Source: an uncultured Clostridia bacterium (GTDB taxonomy: Bacteria > Bacillota > Clostridia > Oscillospirales > Ruminococcaceae). Taken from it: a stretch of 21,062 nucleotides of DNA. The translations under genes were made by a program, and so were the position numbers. How positions within the stretch are numbered: the stretch's first letter is position 1; each line of letters begins with the position of its first letter. The stretch is taken from assembly GCA_947625455.1 (NCBI GenBank), contig CANQOJ010000014.1:1-21062 (forward strand), read 5' to 3'. A model generated the notes under the pieces. The model was not told the DNA's origin. It was given only the letters and a program-made list of their open reading frames with translations, and searched no databases. Positions 6,805 to 13,456 of the stretch are shown piece by piece.

Positions 6805-7887
6805 TCAGTCAAGATAACCCTTTGCACAGAGAAGTTCAGCCATTTCAACCGCACCGCCCGCAGCGCCTCTCAAAGTGTTGTGCGAAAGGCACACGAACTT
6901 ATAGTCGTACTGTGTGTCGGGGCGAAGTCTGCCGATAGAAATTGCCATTCCGTTTTCAAGATTGCGGTGGAGTGTAGTCTGGGGCATATTGTCCTCCTCA
7001 AAGTAGTTGAGGAACTGTTTTGGCGCTGACGGCAGCTTTAAAGCCTGAGGCTCGCCCGAATATTCTTTCCATATCTGTTTGATTTCGTCCATTGACGGCT
7101 TGTTTTCAAATCTTACGAACACCGCCGCGAAGTGACCGTTTGAAACGGGAACACGCAGGCACTGCGTTGTTATAGACGGCTTCTCGGCGTTTACTATAAC
7201 GCCGTTTTCAACCTTGCCCCATACCTTAAGCGGTTCTTTTTCGGACTTCTCCTCTTCCCCGCCGATAAACGGAATGATGTTGTCGACCATTTCGGGCCAT
7301 GTCTTAAAGGTCTTGCCTGCGCCGGATATTGCCTGATATGTGCAGGCGAGGATATCCGTTATGCCGAATTTTCTAAGCGGCGACAATGCGGGGACATAGC
7401 TTTGTATCGAGCAGTTTGACTTTACCGAGATAAATCCGCGCTTTGTGCCAAGACGCTTTCTCTGCGTTTCGATAACTGCGGCATGGTCGGCGTTTACTTC
7501 GGGGATTATCATGGGAACGTCCGCAACGCCGCGGTTTGCGGAATTGTTAGACATAACGGGGCACTCGGCTTTCGCGTATTTTTCTTCCAGCGCCTTTATC
7601 TCGTCTTTCTTCATATTTACCGCGCAGAAAACGAAATCTACCGTTGAAGCAATCTCGTTTATATCCGCTTCAGCGTCCTTTACTATCATGTTTTCCATGC
7701 TTTTCGGCATAGGAACGTCCATAAACCAGCGCTCTCCCACAGCCTCTTTATAGGTCTTTCCCGCCGAACGCGAGGACGCCGCGAGGACTTTTACATTGAA
7801 CCACGGGTGATTTTCAAGCAGTATAGCGAAACGCTGTCCCACCATTCCCGTAGCGCCGATAATTCCGACATTGTACTTTTCTTTCAT
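6805..7887 (-). CDS. asd: Aspartate-semialdehyde dehydrogenase
   Basis: Asd reduces aspartyl phosphate to aspartate semialdehyde, the branch-point precursor of lysine, threonine and methionine. The 360-residue protein has the NADP-binding GATGMVGQ (11-18), the catalytic Cys159 in SNCS, and His252 in SNGHFAAVF. Its length and the SNCSIQ context resemble the longer archaeal/fungal-type branch rather than the roughly 330-370-residue E. coli type. ATG 7885-7887 is preceded by AAAGGA (7895-7900). It is the first gene of the operon, directly behind the lysine riboswitch and its terminator. Confidence 0.96.
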   Translation of the reverse strand: MKEKYNVGIIGATGMVGQRFAILLENHPWFNVKVLAASSRSAGKTYKEAVGERWFMDVPMPKSMENMIVKDAEADINEIASTVDFVFCAVNMKKDEIKALEEKYAKAECPVMSNNSANRGVADVPMIIPEVNADHAAVIETQRKRLGTKRGFISVKSNCSIQSYVPALSPLRKFGITDILACTYQAISGAGKTFKTWPEMVDNIIPFIGGEEEKSEKEPLKVWGKVENGVIVNAEKPSITTQCLRVPVSNGHFAAVFVRFENKPSMDEIKQIWKEYSGEPQALKLPSAPKQFLNYFEEDNMPQTTLHRNLENGMAISIGRLRPDTQYDYKFVCLSHNTLRGAAGGAVEMAELLCAKGYLD

Positions 7888-7920
7888 AGTTGTTTCCTTT
7901 CAGTTATGTAATAAATTTCA

Positions 7921-7957
7921 GCAAAAAATAAATCCGATGATAAACATCGGAAATGCT
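7921..7957 (-). terminator. Riboswitch expression-platform terminator
   Basis: On the minus strand TCCGATG and CATCGGA (7945-7951 and 7933-7939) form a 7-bp stem with a 5-nt loop, followed by TTTATTTTTT. An alternative pairing joins GGAGTGCT (7982-7989), at the closing end of the aptamer, to AGCATTTCC (7949-7957), which overlaps the terminator's 5' arm. That fits a lysine-controlled terminator/antiterminator switch. Confidence 0.85.
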
Positions 7958-7969
7958 TTTTAATGCCCG

Positions 7970-8145
7970 TCATAATTTGATAGCACTCCATCAAGCAAGC
8001 CGATGACAGTCGCACGCCTGTTCAACGTACAACCGGATAACGCGCATATTCGGACTGCGCGCTCCTCGGCGGTTCTGCCTTTCACGGCGGCTTTCCGACA
8101 AGCCTTTCTGCCGTTACTATTCATCACCGCGCCTCTACCTAAAAT
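7970..8145 (-). promoter_or_regulatory. Lysine (L-box) riboswitch controlling asd-dapA-dapB operon
   Basis: The minus-strand leader of asd carries the conserved L-box landmarks in the right order: AGAGGCGC near the 5' end, AGTAA, GGCAGAAAGGC, a CCGCCGAGG-like block matching the conserved GCCGAAG region, ACTGTCA, and the closing GGAGTGCTATC (7979-7989). The ends can form a P1-like helix (GGTAG at 8135-8139 with CTATC at 7979-7983). A terminator follows before asd. Lysine binding should favour termination, lowering expression of its own pathway. Recognition is by motif from memory, without a covariance search. Confidence 0.92.
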
Positions 8146-8147
8146 TT

Positions 8148-8176
8148 ATTCTACCACATAACGCTGTTTTTGTCAA
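8148..8176 (-). promoter_or_regulatory. Promoter of the lysine operon
   Basis: TTGACA (8171-8176) and TAGAAT (8148-8153) are separated by 17 nt. Transcription would start near 8141, just ahead of the riboswitch P1 strand. It is divergent from the queA promoter, with about 40 nt between the two -35 boxes. Confidence 0.88.
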
Positions 8177-8217
8177 TAGTTAAACTTAAATTTTTTGAAA
8201 AAAACTGCCAAACAACA

Positions 8218-8246
8218 TTGACAAATTTTGTTGAAAGTGTTAAAAT
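8218..8246 (+). promoter_or_regulatory. Promoter of queA
   Basis: TTGACA (8218-8223), a 17-nt spacer and TAAAAT (8241-8246) form a near-consensus promoter. The predicted start lies near 8253, giving a very short leader before the queA ribosome binding site. Confidence 0.88.
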
Positions 8247-8276
8247 GATAATATTAAAAATATTTGAGGTTAAATG

Positions 8277-9290
8277 ATGTTAAAAAAGAGCGATTTTTAC
8301 TATGACCTGCCCGAAGAACTTATAGCGCAGACTCCCGCAGAGCCGCGCGACAGTTCAAGGCTTATGGTTATTTCAAGAGAAAGCGGAGAGATAGCTCACG
8401 ACCGCTTTTACAATATATGCAGGTATCTGAAAAAAGGCGACTTGCTGGTTATGAACGACAGCAAGGTCTTTCCCGCGAGAATTTTCGGTACGAAGCGGGA
8501 TACGGGCGTTGTCAGCGAGTTTCTCCTGCTGAAGCGCAGAAGCATGACCGAATGGGAAACTATGGTAAGACCTGGGCGCAGGCTTAAACCGGGCGTTATA
8601 GTTGACTTTCCCGAAAGTCTTTCGGCTGAAATCCTCGATACGCTTGACGGGGGAAACAGGCTTGTGAGGTTTTCATTTGAGGGCGATTTCTTCGACATTC
8701 TCGACAGGATAGGTCAGATGCCGCTCCCGCCTTATATCACCGAAAAGCTGAAAAACAAAGACAGATACAACACGGTATACTGCCGTGAAACAGGCTCTGC
8801 CGCCGCGCCTACCGCAGGACTTCACTTTACGGAAAAAGAACTTGCACAAGCGCGGGAAATGGACGTTGATACGGCGTTTGTAACGCTTCATGTCGGCTTG
8901 GGGACATTTCGCCCCGTGAAAGAGGACAATATCCTCGACCACAAAATGCATACTGAGCATTATGTTATACCCGATGAAACCGTTGAGAAGATAAAAGCCT
9001 GCAAAGAGCGCGGAGGGAGAGTTATTTCGGTCGGCACTACGTCATGCAGGACGCTTGAAAGCTATGCACAGACGGGAAAAACGACAGACGACACAAGCAT
9101 TTTCATCTACCCCGGCTATGAATTTAAATGCATAGACGGACTTATCACAAACTTTCATCTTCCCGAAAGCACGCTTATTATGCTTGTTTCGGCGTTTCTT
9201 GGGCGGGAGAAAACGCTTAATGCCTATAAGACGGCGATAGAGGAAAAGTACAGATTTTTTTCATTCGGCGACTGCACGCTTATATTATAA
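8277..9290 (+). CDS. queA: S-adenosylmethionine:tRNA ribosyltransferase-isomerase
   Basis: QueA transfers and isomerises the ribosyl part of SAM onto 7-aminomethyl-7-deazaguanine in tRNA, making epoxyqueuosine at the wobble position. The 337-residue protein has the family opening (FYYDLPEELIAQTPAEPRDSSRL), the AAPTAGLHFT block in the middle, HVGLGTFRPV, and the C-terminal ITNFHLPESTLIMLVSAFLG. Length is normal (about 340). Two ATGs are adjacent (8274 and 8277); I prefer 8277 because GAGG at 8266-8269 then has 7-nt spacing. No other queuosine genes are visible nearby. The stop codon is 1 nt from the repeat element that follows. Confidence 0.97.
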   Translation: MLKKSDFYYDLPEELIAQTPAEPRDSSRLMVISRESGEIAHDRFYNICRYLKKGDLLVMNDSKVFPARIFGTKRDTGVVSEFLLLKRRSMTEWETMVRPGRRLKPGVIVDFPESLSAEILDTLDGGNRLVRFSFEGDFFDILDRIGQMPLPPYITEKLKNKDRYNTVYCRETGSAAAPTAGLHFTEKELAQAREMDVDTAFVTLHVGLGTFRPVKEDNILDHKMHTEHYVIPDETVEKIKACKERGGRVISVGTTSCRTLESYAQTGKTTDDTSIFIYPGYEFKCIDGLITNFHLPESTLIMLVSAFLGREKTLNAYKTAIEEKYRFFSFGDCTLIL

Positions 9291-9291
9291 A

Positions 9292-9446
9292 CAGACTGTC
9301 GAGAAAGCCTCAGATGCACGCATTATGCGCTTACGCGCAAAACGCTGAAGCGTTACAGCAACTAGCCTTTGTGGCTGTTCGCATTATCCGCTTCGCGGAA
9401 AACGCTATGACGCTGACGACGCAGATGAGGTTTTATCGACAGTCTG
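9292..9446 (-). repeat. 155-bp repeat with terminal inverted repeats, long copy (MITE/REP-like)
   Basis: Read on the minus strand this is the same element as at 5763-5856: it begins CAGACTGTCGATAAAACCTC and ends GAGGCTTTCTCGACAGTCTG. It is 61 bp longer. The extra part contains a second, diverged copy of the internal module (AGCGTTTTCCGCGAAGCGG against AGCGTTTTGCGCGTAAGCGC, each followed by ATAATGCG), plus an AGCC-ACAAA-GGCT hairpin. The short copy could arise from it by recombination between the two modules. It lies between queA (1 nt past the stop) and the amidohydrolase start (23 nt on). Relative to local transcription it has the same orientation as the other copy. Confidence 0.92.
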
Positions 9447-9469
9447 AATTTAACAAAAGGACAACTATT

Positions 9470-10254
9470 ATGATTATTGACGCACATGTTCATATATATC
9501 CCGAAAAAATTGCCGACAAGGCGGTTGAGGGAATAAAAAGCTTTTATAATATGCACCTTGAATACGACGGACGCATTTCTACGCTTTTGAGAGAGGGCAA
9601 AAAAGCGGGAGTGGATAAGTTTATAGTACAAAGCGTTGCGACATCATGGGAGCAAGTGAAGTCTATAAACGACTTTATCGCAAAAAGCGCTGCTGAAAAT
9701 CCCGAATTTATCGGCTTTGGCACAATGCACCCCGATTTTCCCGATATTGCGGGCGAAGTTGAAAGAATAACCGCTTTAGGGTTAAAGGGCATAAAGCTTC
9801 ACAGCGATTTTCAGCGCTTCAATATTGACGACGAGCGGGCATTCCCGATATATGAAGCAGCAGAGGGCAGGCTCCCTATACTTATGCATATGGGCGACGC
9901 AAGGAGCGATTTTTCCGCACCCGAAAGGCTGGTTAAGGTTATTGAGAGGTTTCCGAAACTTACGGTAATAGGTCGCATTTCGCGGGTTGGAGCGTATGGG
10001 ATAGAGCCGAAAAGGTACTTGCGGGAACGGGAATTTACACCGACTGTTCAAGTTCGCTGTACGCATTTTCGCCTGAGCGCGCTGTTGAACTTATTCATAA
10101 ATTCGGCGCGGACAAGGTTTTATGGGGAACAGACTATCCTATGTGGAATTACTCTGATGAACTTGCAAGATTTGACAAACTTCCGCTTAGTGAAAAAGAG
10201 CGTGAGATGATTTTAAGCGAGAACGCGCTGAAATTATTGACAATCGGGAAATAA
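9470..10254 (+). pseudogene. Amidohydrolase-2 family protein gene, frameshifted
   Basis: The intact 5' part begins MIIDAHVHIY from ATG 9470, with AAAGGA at 9456-9461. It has the metal-binding HxH (His6, His8), His111 in KLHSDF and His140 in LMHMGD, typical of PF04909 metal-dependent hydrolases (TIM barrel). After residue 168 (KLTVIG) the frame loses similarity and ends at 10210. The next frame instead gives S-H-F-A-G-W-S-V-W-D-R-A-E, then GADKVLWGTDYPMW with the conserved Asp, and ends naturally at TAA 10252-10254. A single missing base near 9971-9974 (GGTCGC) explains both. Restored, the product is about 261 residues, normal for the family. The rest of the gene is free of stops, so this is either a very recent mutation or a sequencing/assembly error. 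The substrate is unknown. Confidence 0.85.
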
Positions 10255-10265
10255 TATGGTAAAAT
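10237..10265 (+). promoter_or_regulatory. Promoter of the AI-2E-family gene
   Basis: TTGACA (10237-10242), a 17-nt spacer and TAAAAT (10260-10265) form a near-consensus promoter. It begins inside the 3' end of the amidohydrolase reading frame. The predicted start, about 10272, is 14 nt ahead of the GGGAG ribosome binding site. Confidence 0.85.
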
Positions 10266-10298
10266 AATGATAACTAAAAACGGTTGGGAGTTTTTGTT

Positions 10299-11630
10299 AT
10301 GAAAATAAACTGGAATGCAAAATATTTTACAATAGCTGTCTACGCGCTTCTTACGATAATTGTCGGGGCGATAGCGGTTATGGTTATCTTCAACATAGAC
10401 GCGGTTGTCGAAAAACTTTCCGTGCTTACGGGAATAATCACGCCTATTATTATCGGCATCTTCTGCGCTTATCTGTTAAATCCGCTTATGGTAAAGCTTG
10501 AAAACGGAATGTTCAGAAAGCTGTCGCACTCGCAGGAGCCTAAAAAGAAAGGGCTTGCGAGGGTACTTGCGCTGACGCTTACCATGGTCATTATTCTGGC
10601 ATTTTTGGCGCTTATCATTATTCTTGTTATCCCTCAGCTTGTTACAAACATAATCGCTATCTTCAGCAATATGGATTCTTATATCGCAAACGTGAGGGAT
10701 TTTATACAGGATATTTCGGAAGATCATCCGGAAATAGCCGAGTTTCTGGGCAATCCCCTTGACGACTTCTCGAAATTTATTTCCGATTTATGGACGAAAT
10801 ATTCGGCGGAGTTTATGAACTTTGCAGGCAACGTTGCCGCGGGAATATGGTCTGTAATAAATATGTTAAGCAACGTATTTATAGGGCTTGTGCTTTCGGT
10901 TTATCTGCTTGCGAAAAAGGAAATGTTTGTAGGGCAGATTAAAAAGCTGTTGTTCGCATTTTTAAAGGTTGAAAGGGCGCAGAGATTTTTAGGCATATGC
11001 AACGAAGCTTCTGAAAAATTTCTGGGTTCTATTATCGGAAAAATCATAGAGGCGCTGTTGGTCGCTATGCTGTACTTTATCGGGCTTATCTGCATGGGAA
11101 TGCCGTATACTCCGCTTATTGCCGCGGTTATGTTCATCTTCAACCTTATCCCGTTTATAGGTCCTGTTATCGGCGCAATACCGTGCGGATTGCTTCTGGT
11201 TTTAAGCGACCACCCGATTATGGCGCTGTGGTTTTTGATTTTTGTAGGCGTATTGCAGACGATTGACGGCAATATAATAGCGCCGTGGATTTTGGGTGAC
11301 CAGACGGGACTTCCCGCGGTGTGGATACTTATTTCGATTATTCTTGGCGGAGGATTGTTCGGTCCGATAGGAATGTTCCTGGGAGTGCCTGTCTGTGCGG
11401 TTATTTATATGCTTATCAAGGACTTCGTTGAGGGCAGGCTGAAAAAGCGCAGTTTGCCGCAAAACACAAGGAATTATATAGGAAAAGTTGACTATATAAC
11501 GCCCGACTATGTTTATGAAGAACCGCCCTTTAGCGAACAGAATGTTGCTGACAAGGCAAATGAAAAGCGCTCTGTCAGTCAGCGGATAAAGGATTTGCAC
11601 GCTAAGCTGTCAAATAAAGACCAAAAATAA
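10299..11630 (+). CDS. AI-2E family transporter (PF01594-type membrane protein)
   Basis: This is a 443-residue polytopic protein of the AI-2E (TqsA/YdiK/PerM-like) family. Members include an autoinducer-2 exporter and Na+/H+ antiporters; most are uncharacterised. The pattern fits the family: paired N-terminal hydrophobic segments with a cytoplasmic basic stretch, a long amphipathic middle region (about 120-180), and a C-terminal helix bundle containing LIPFIGPVIGAIPCGLL, the typical PFIGP motif, and GNIIAPWILG. The tail (about 385-443) is hydrophilic. I chose ATG 10299 with GGGAG at 10286-10290; a TTG 15 nt upstream overlaps that site. It has its own promoter and terminator, so it is monocistronic. 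The transported substrate cannot be inferred. Confidence 0.94.
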   Translation: MKINWNAKYFTIAVYALLTIIVGAIAVMVIFNIDAVVEKLSVLTGIITPIIIGIFCAYLLNPLMVKLENGMFRKLSHSQEPKKKGLARVLALTLTMVIILAFLALIIILVIPQLVTNIIAIFSNMDSYIANVRDFIQDISEDHPEIAEFLGNPLDDFSKFISDLWTKYSAEFMNFAGNVAAGIWSVINMLSNVFIGLVLSVYLLAKKEMFVGQIKKLLFAFLKVERAQRFLGICNEASEKFLGSIIGKIIEALLVAMLYFIGLICMGMPYTPLIAAVMFIFNLIPFIGPVIGAIPCGLLLVLSDHPIMALWFLIFVGVLQTIDGNIIAPWILGDQTGLPAVWILISIILGGGLFGPIGMFLGVPVCAVIYMLIKDFVEGRLKKRSLPQNTRNYIGKVDYITPDYVYEEPPFSEQNVADKANEKRSVSQRIKDLHAKLSNKDQK

Positions 11631-11653
11631 TACTGCCGTAATTGCAGAAAAAT

Positions 11654-11694
11654 ACCCGACAAGAGTTAAAAAGCCTGTCGGGTTATTTTTTATT
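11654..11694 (+). terminator. Intrinsic terminator, probably bidirectional
   Basis: ACCCGACA (11654-11661) pairs with TGTCGGGT (11676-11683) over 8 bp with a 14-nt loop, followed by TTATTTTTTATT. On the minus strand the same hairpin is followed by ATTTTT, so it can also end the converging operon whose last gene stops at 11693. Confidence 0.88.
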
Positions 11695-11971
11695 ACGCGA
11701 AAATCGCTTCAGTAAGCCATACATATGCCGCGTCAAGTGCCTCGTAAAAGCCGATGAAATCACCTTTGCGGGCTTTGGTTATGTCAGCTTCTGGCGACTG
11801 CGGGATAAGCTGAACCATAATCTTGTCAGGTACGTCCAAATCCGCTACCTTTTTGGTTTCCTTTACGACAAGTCTTGCCGCAAATGCGTCTCCCCCGCTG
11901 CCGTAAAAAATCGTGCTTCCGCTTCTGATTAGAGGAAATCCTCTGTAATACATAAGCTTGTTCTCTTCCAT
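11693..11971 (-). CDS. Hypothetical 92-residue protein
   Basis: I do not recognise this family. The 92-residue product starts MEENKLMYYRGFPLIRSGST and is soluble, with no signal peptide or membrane segment. It looks alpha/beta: a Gly/Ser-rich turn (GSTIFYGSGGDAF), a basic-acidic strand region (ARLVVKETKKVADLDVPDKI), and a C-terminal hydrophobic helix (EALDAAYVWLTEAIFA). An excellent AGGAGGT 9 nt before ATG 11971 supports translation. It is the last gene of the GldA/GldF/GldG/DUF4340-like operon, 24 nt after the DUF4340 gene, and is followed by a terminator. It might be an accessory of that system or an unrelated passenger. Confidence 0.8.
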   Translation of the reverse strand: MEENKLMYYRGFPLIRSGSTIFYGSGGDAFAARLVVKETKKVADLDVPDKIMVQLIPQSPEADITKARKGDFIGFYEALDAAYVWLTEAIFA

Positions 11972-11995
11972 TTATAATTACCTCCTAAAAATAAT

Positions 11996-13456
11996 TTACA
12001 AATTTTTTATATCCTCGCCGTTTATAAGGCGCAGAACATTTTCCGCAATTCTTTGGACATATATCACGCTGACCTTGAAAATAGGTTTCCCGTCCAAAAC
12101 GGCAGCGCATTTTCTTTCGTCAAGCCCGTAAAATTCAACTGTATTTTCCGTACAGCCGTACTTATCGGAATATTCCTGCGTATAGGAAAATTTTACCGAA
12201 ACAACGGGATTTCCGCTTACTTCGCCTGTGTAATATTCTTCGCCGTAAGAACCGATAATTTGCTGGTACCAGCTGCGGAAATTGTCAATGTCAAGTTCAT
12301 TTCCGTCATAGAAAAACTTTTTGTTCTCCCCGTCAATCTCAAATTCATACTCCTTGCCGTCAGCATTTACGCAAATCTTTGTGACGTAGTAGATGTACGG
12401 CGAAAGCGGGCTTTTTGAAATCAGCTTTTCGGGGGAAAATGTCCTCCAGACTGCCTTGTCCTTTGCAATCTCGAAAATCCCCTCCGCTTGGTCAAGGACA
12501 GCATAATATCCCGTGGTAACGGTAGTTTGTCCGTTGTCCTCCTTTACTTCGTTGCCTATCAGCAAACGGTATTCATTTGTGCCCAGCGTAAAGTTTACGA
12601 CAGCATAGGGATCCGTAAGTCCGCATTTTTCCAAATTCTCCGCCGATTTTTCAAGATAAACACAGCGCTTCATTTTCAATGAACACAGGTCGTTGTAAAC
12701 GGCAGAACCCGCGCTTTCATCTACCTCTGCGGTAAACGGGCTTACAAATTTGTGGGTATTCTGCGTTGCGGAAACAAAGTCGTCGTCAAGCAATATTTCC
12801 GACATATATCTTATCTCAACAGGCGTTTCAAAGTCTTTTCTCTCAATCAAAACCCTTTCAACGTTTGTGTCGCTCAGGCTTTCCGTGAGAGTGAGTTCAG
12901 CAAAATCGCGAATGTCATTGAAAACGCCAGATACGGTTTCCTTGTCCGCGGTCATGACGTTGTTATCGTCGGTGCGGAAATAGTACGAATTGTCTGAGGG
13001 ATTTGAAATGCCGAAGTACAGTTTAACAGCTGTATCATCATCAAATGTGACGTTTACTGTTGCAAGCGGATTTTCAAGCCCGTATTTTTCAAGATTATCC
13101 GCATTTTCCTCGACAAGAGGCTGTCTTGACAGGCTTGCAAGTCCTCCCACAAGCGCGTTTACAAGCGTTTCGTCCTGCTGAACTCCAAGCATTTCCCCGC
13201 TTGTCCAGTAAAACTCGGTGGTGCTGTCAACGGTTTTTTCCGCTCTTGTAAACAGAAAACTGCCCGATTTGTTTTCAACCGCAACTGACTTTACGTTTTC
13301 GCGTTTTTTGTCGGTTACATTTACTGTCGGAACATTTTTGTCAGAGTGATTGTCGTCCGTTTCTTTCGGAAGAAATATCAGCAATACCGCCAAAACCGCT
13401 CCCAAGACTAAAAGCGCAACTGCTGAAATAACCGCGCGTTTTGTGACTTTATTCAT
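11996..13456 (-). CDS. DUF4340 domain-containing membrane-anchored protein
   Basis: This is a 486-residue protein with a short cytoplasmic N terminus, one membrane helix (about 9-29) and a large extracytoplasmic region. It matches the DUF4340 type, commonly encoded beside GldG-like ABC auxiliary proteins; its function is unknown. An internal duplication is visible: ENADNLEKYGLENPLATVNVT (from about 117) and SAENLEKCGLTDPYAVVNFT (from about 271), each followed by a strand ending in a Gly-containing turn. ATG 13456 overlaps the GldG-like stop codon by one base (TGATG), with AGGAGG 8 nt upstream. The frame is open further upstream, but that part overlaps the neighbour and lacks a site. It probably acts with the three preceding gene products. 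Confidence 0.88.
   Translation of the reverse strand: MNKVTKRAVISAVALLVLGAVLAVLLIFLPKETDDNHSDKNVPTVNVTDKKRENVKSVAVENKSGSFLFTRAEKTVDSTTEFYWTSGEMLGVQQDETLVNALVGGLASLSRQPLVEENADNLEKYGLENPLATVNVTFDDDTAVKLYFGISNPSDNSYYFRTDDNNVMTADKETVSGVFNDIRDFAELTLTESLSDTNVERVLIERKDFETPVEIRYMSEILLDDDFVSATQNTHKFVSPFTAEVDESAGSAVYNDLCSLKMKRCVYLEKSAENLEKCGLTDPYAVVNFTLGTNEYRLLIGNEVKEDNGQTTVTTGYYAVLDQAEGIFEIAKDKAVWRTFSPEKLISKSPLSPYIYYVTKICVNADGKEYEFEIDGENKKFFYDGNELDIDNFRSWYQQIIGSYGEEYYTGEVSGNPVVSVKFSYTQEYSDKYGCTENTVEFYGLDERKCAAVLDGKPIFKVSVIYVQRIAENVLRLINGEDIKNL

Noticed and set aside
9314..9469. Amidohydrolase start at 9314 within the repeat
   Set aside because: The extension just translates the repeat element; ATG 9470 has AAAGGA at the right distance and begins the conserved MIIDAHVH.
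9965..9980. Programmed ribosomal frameshift in the amidohydrolase gene
   Set aside because: There is no slippery heptamer and no evident downstream structure, and the family is not known for recoding. A mutation or sequence error is simpler.
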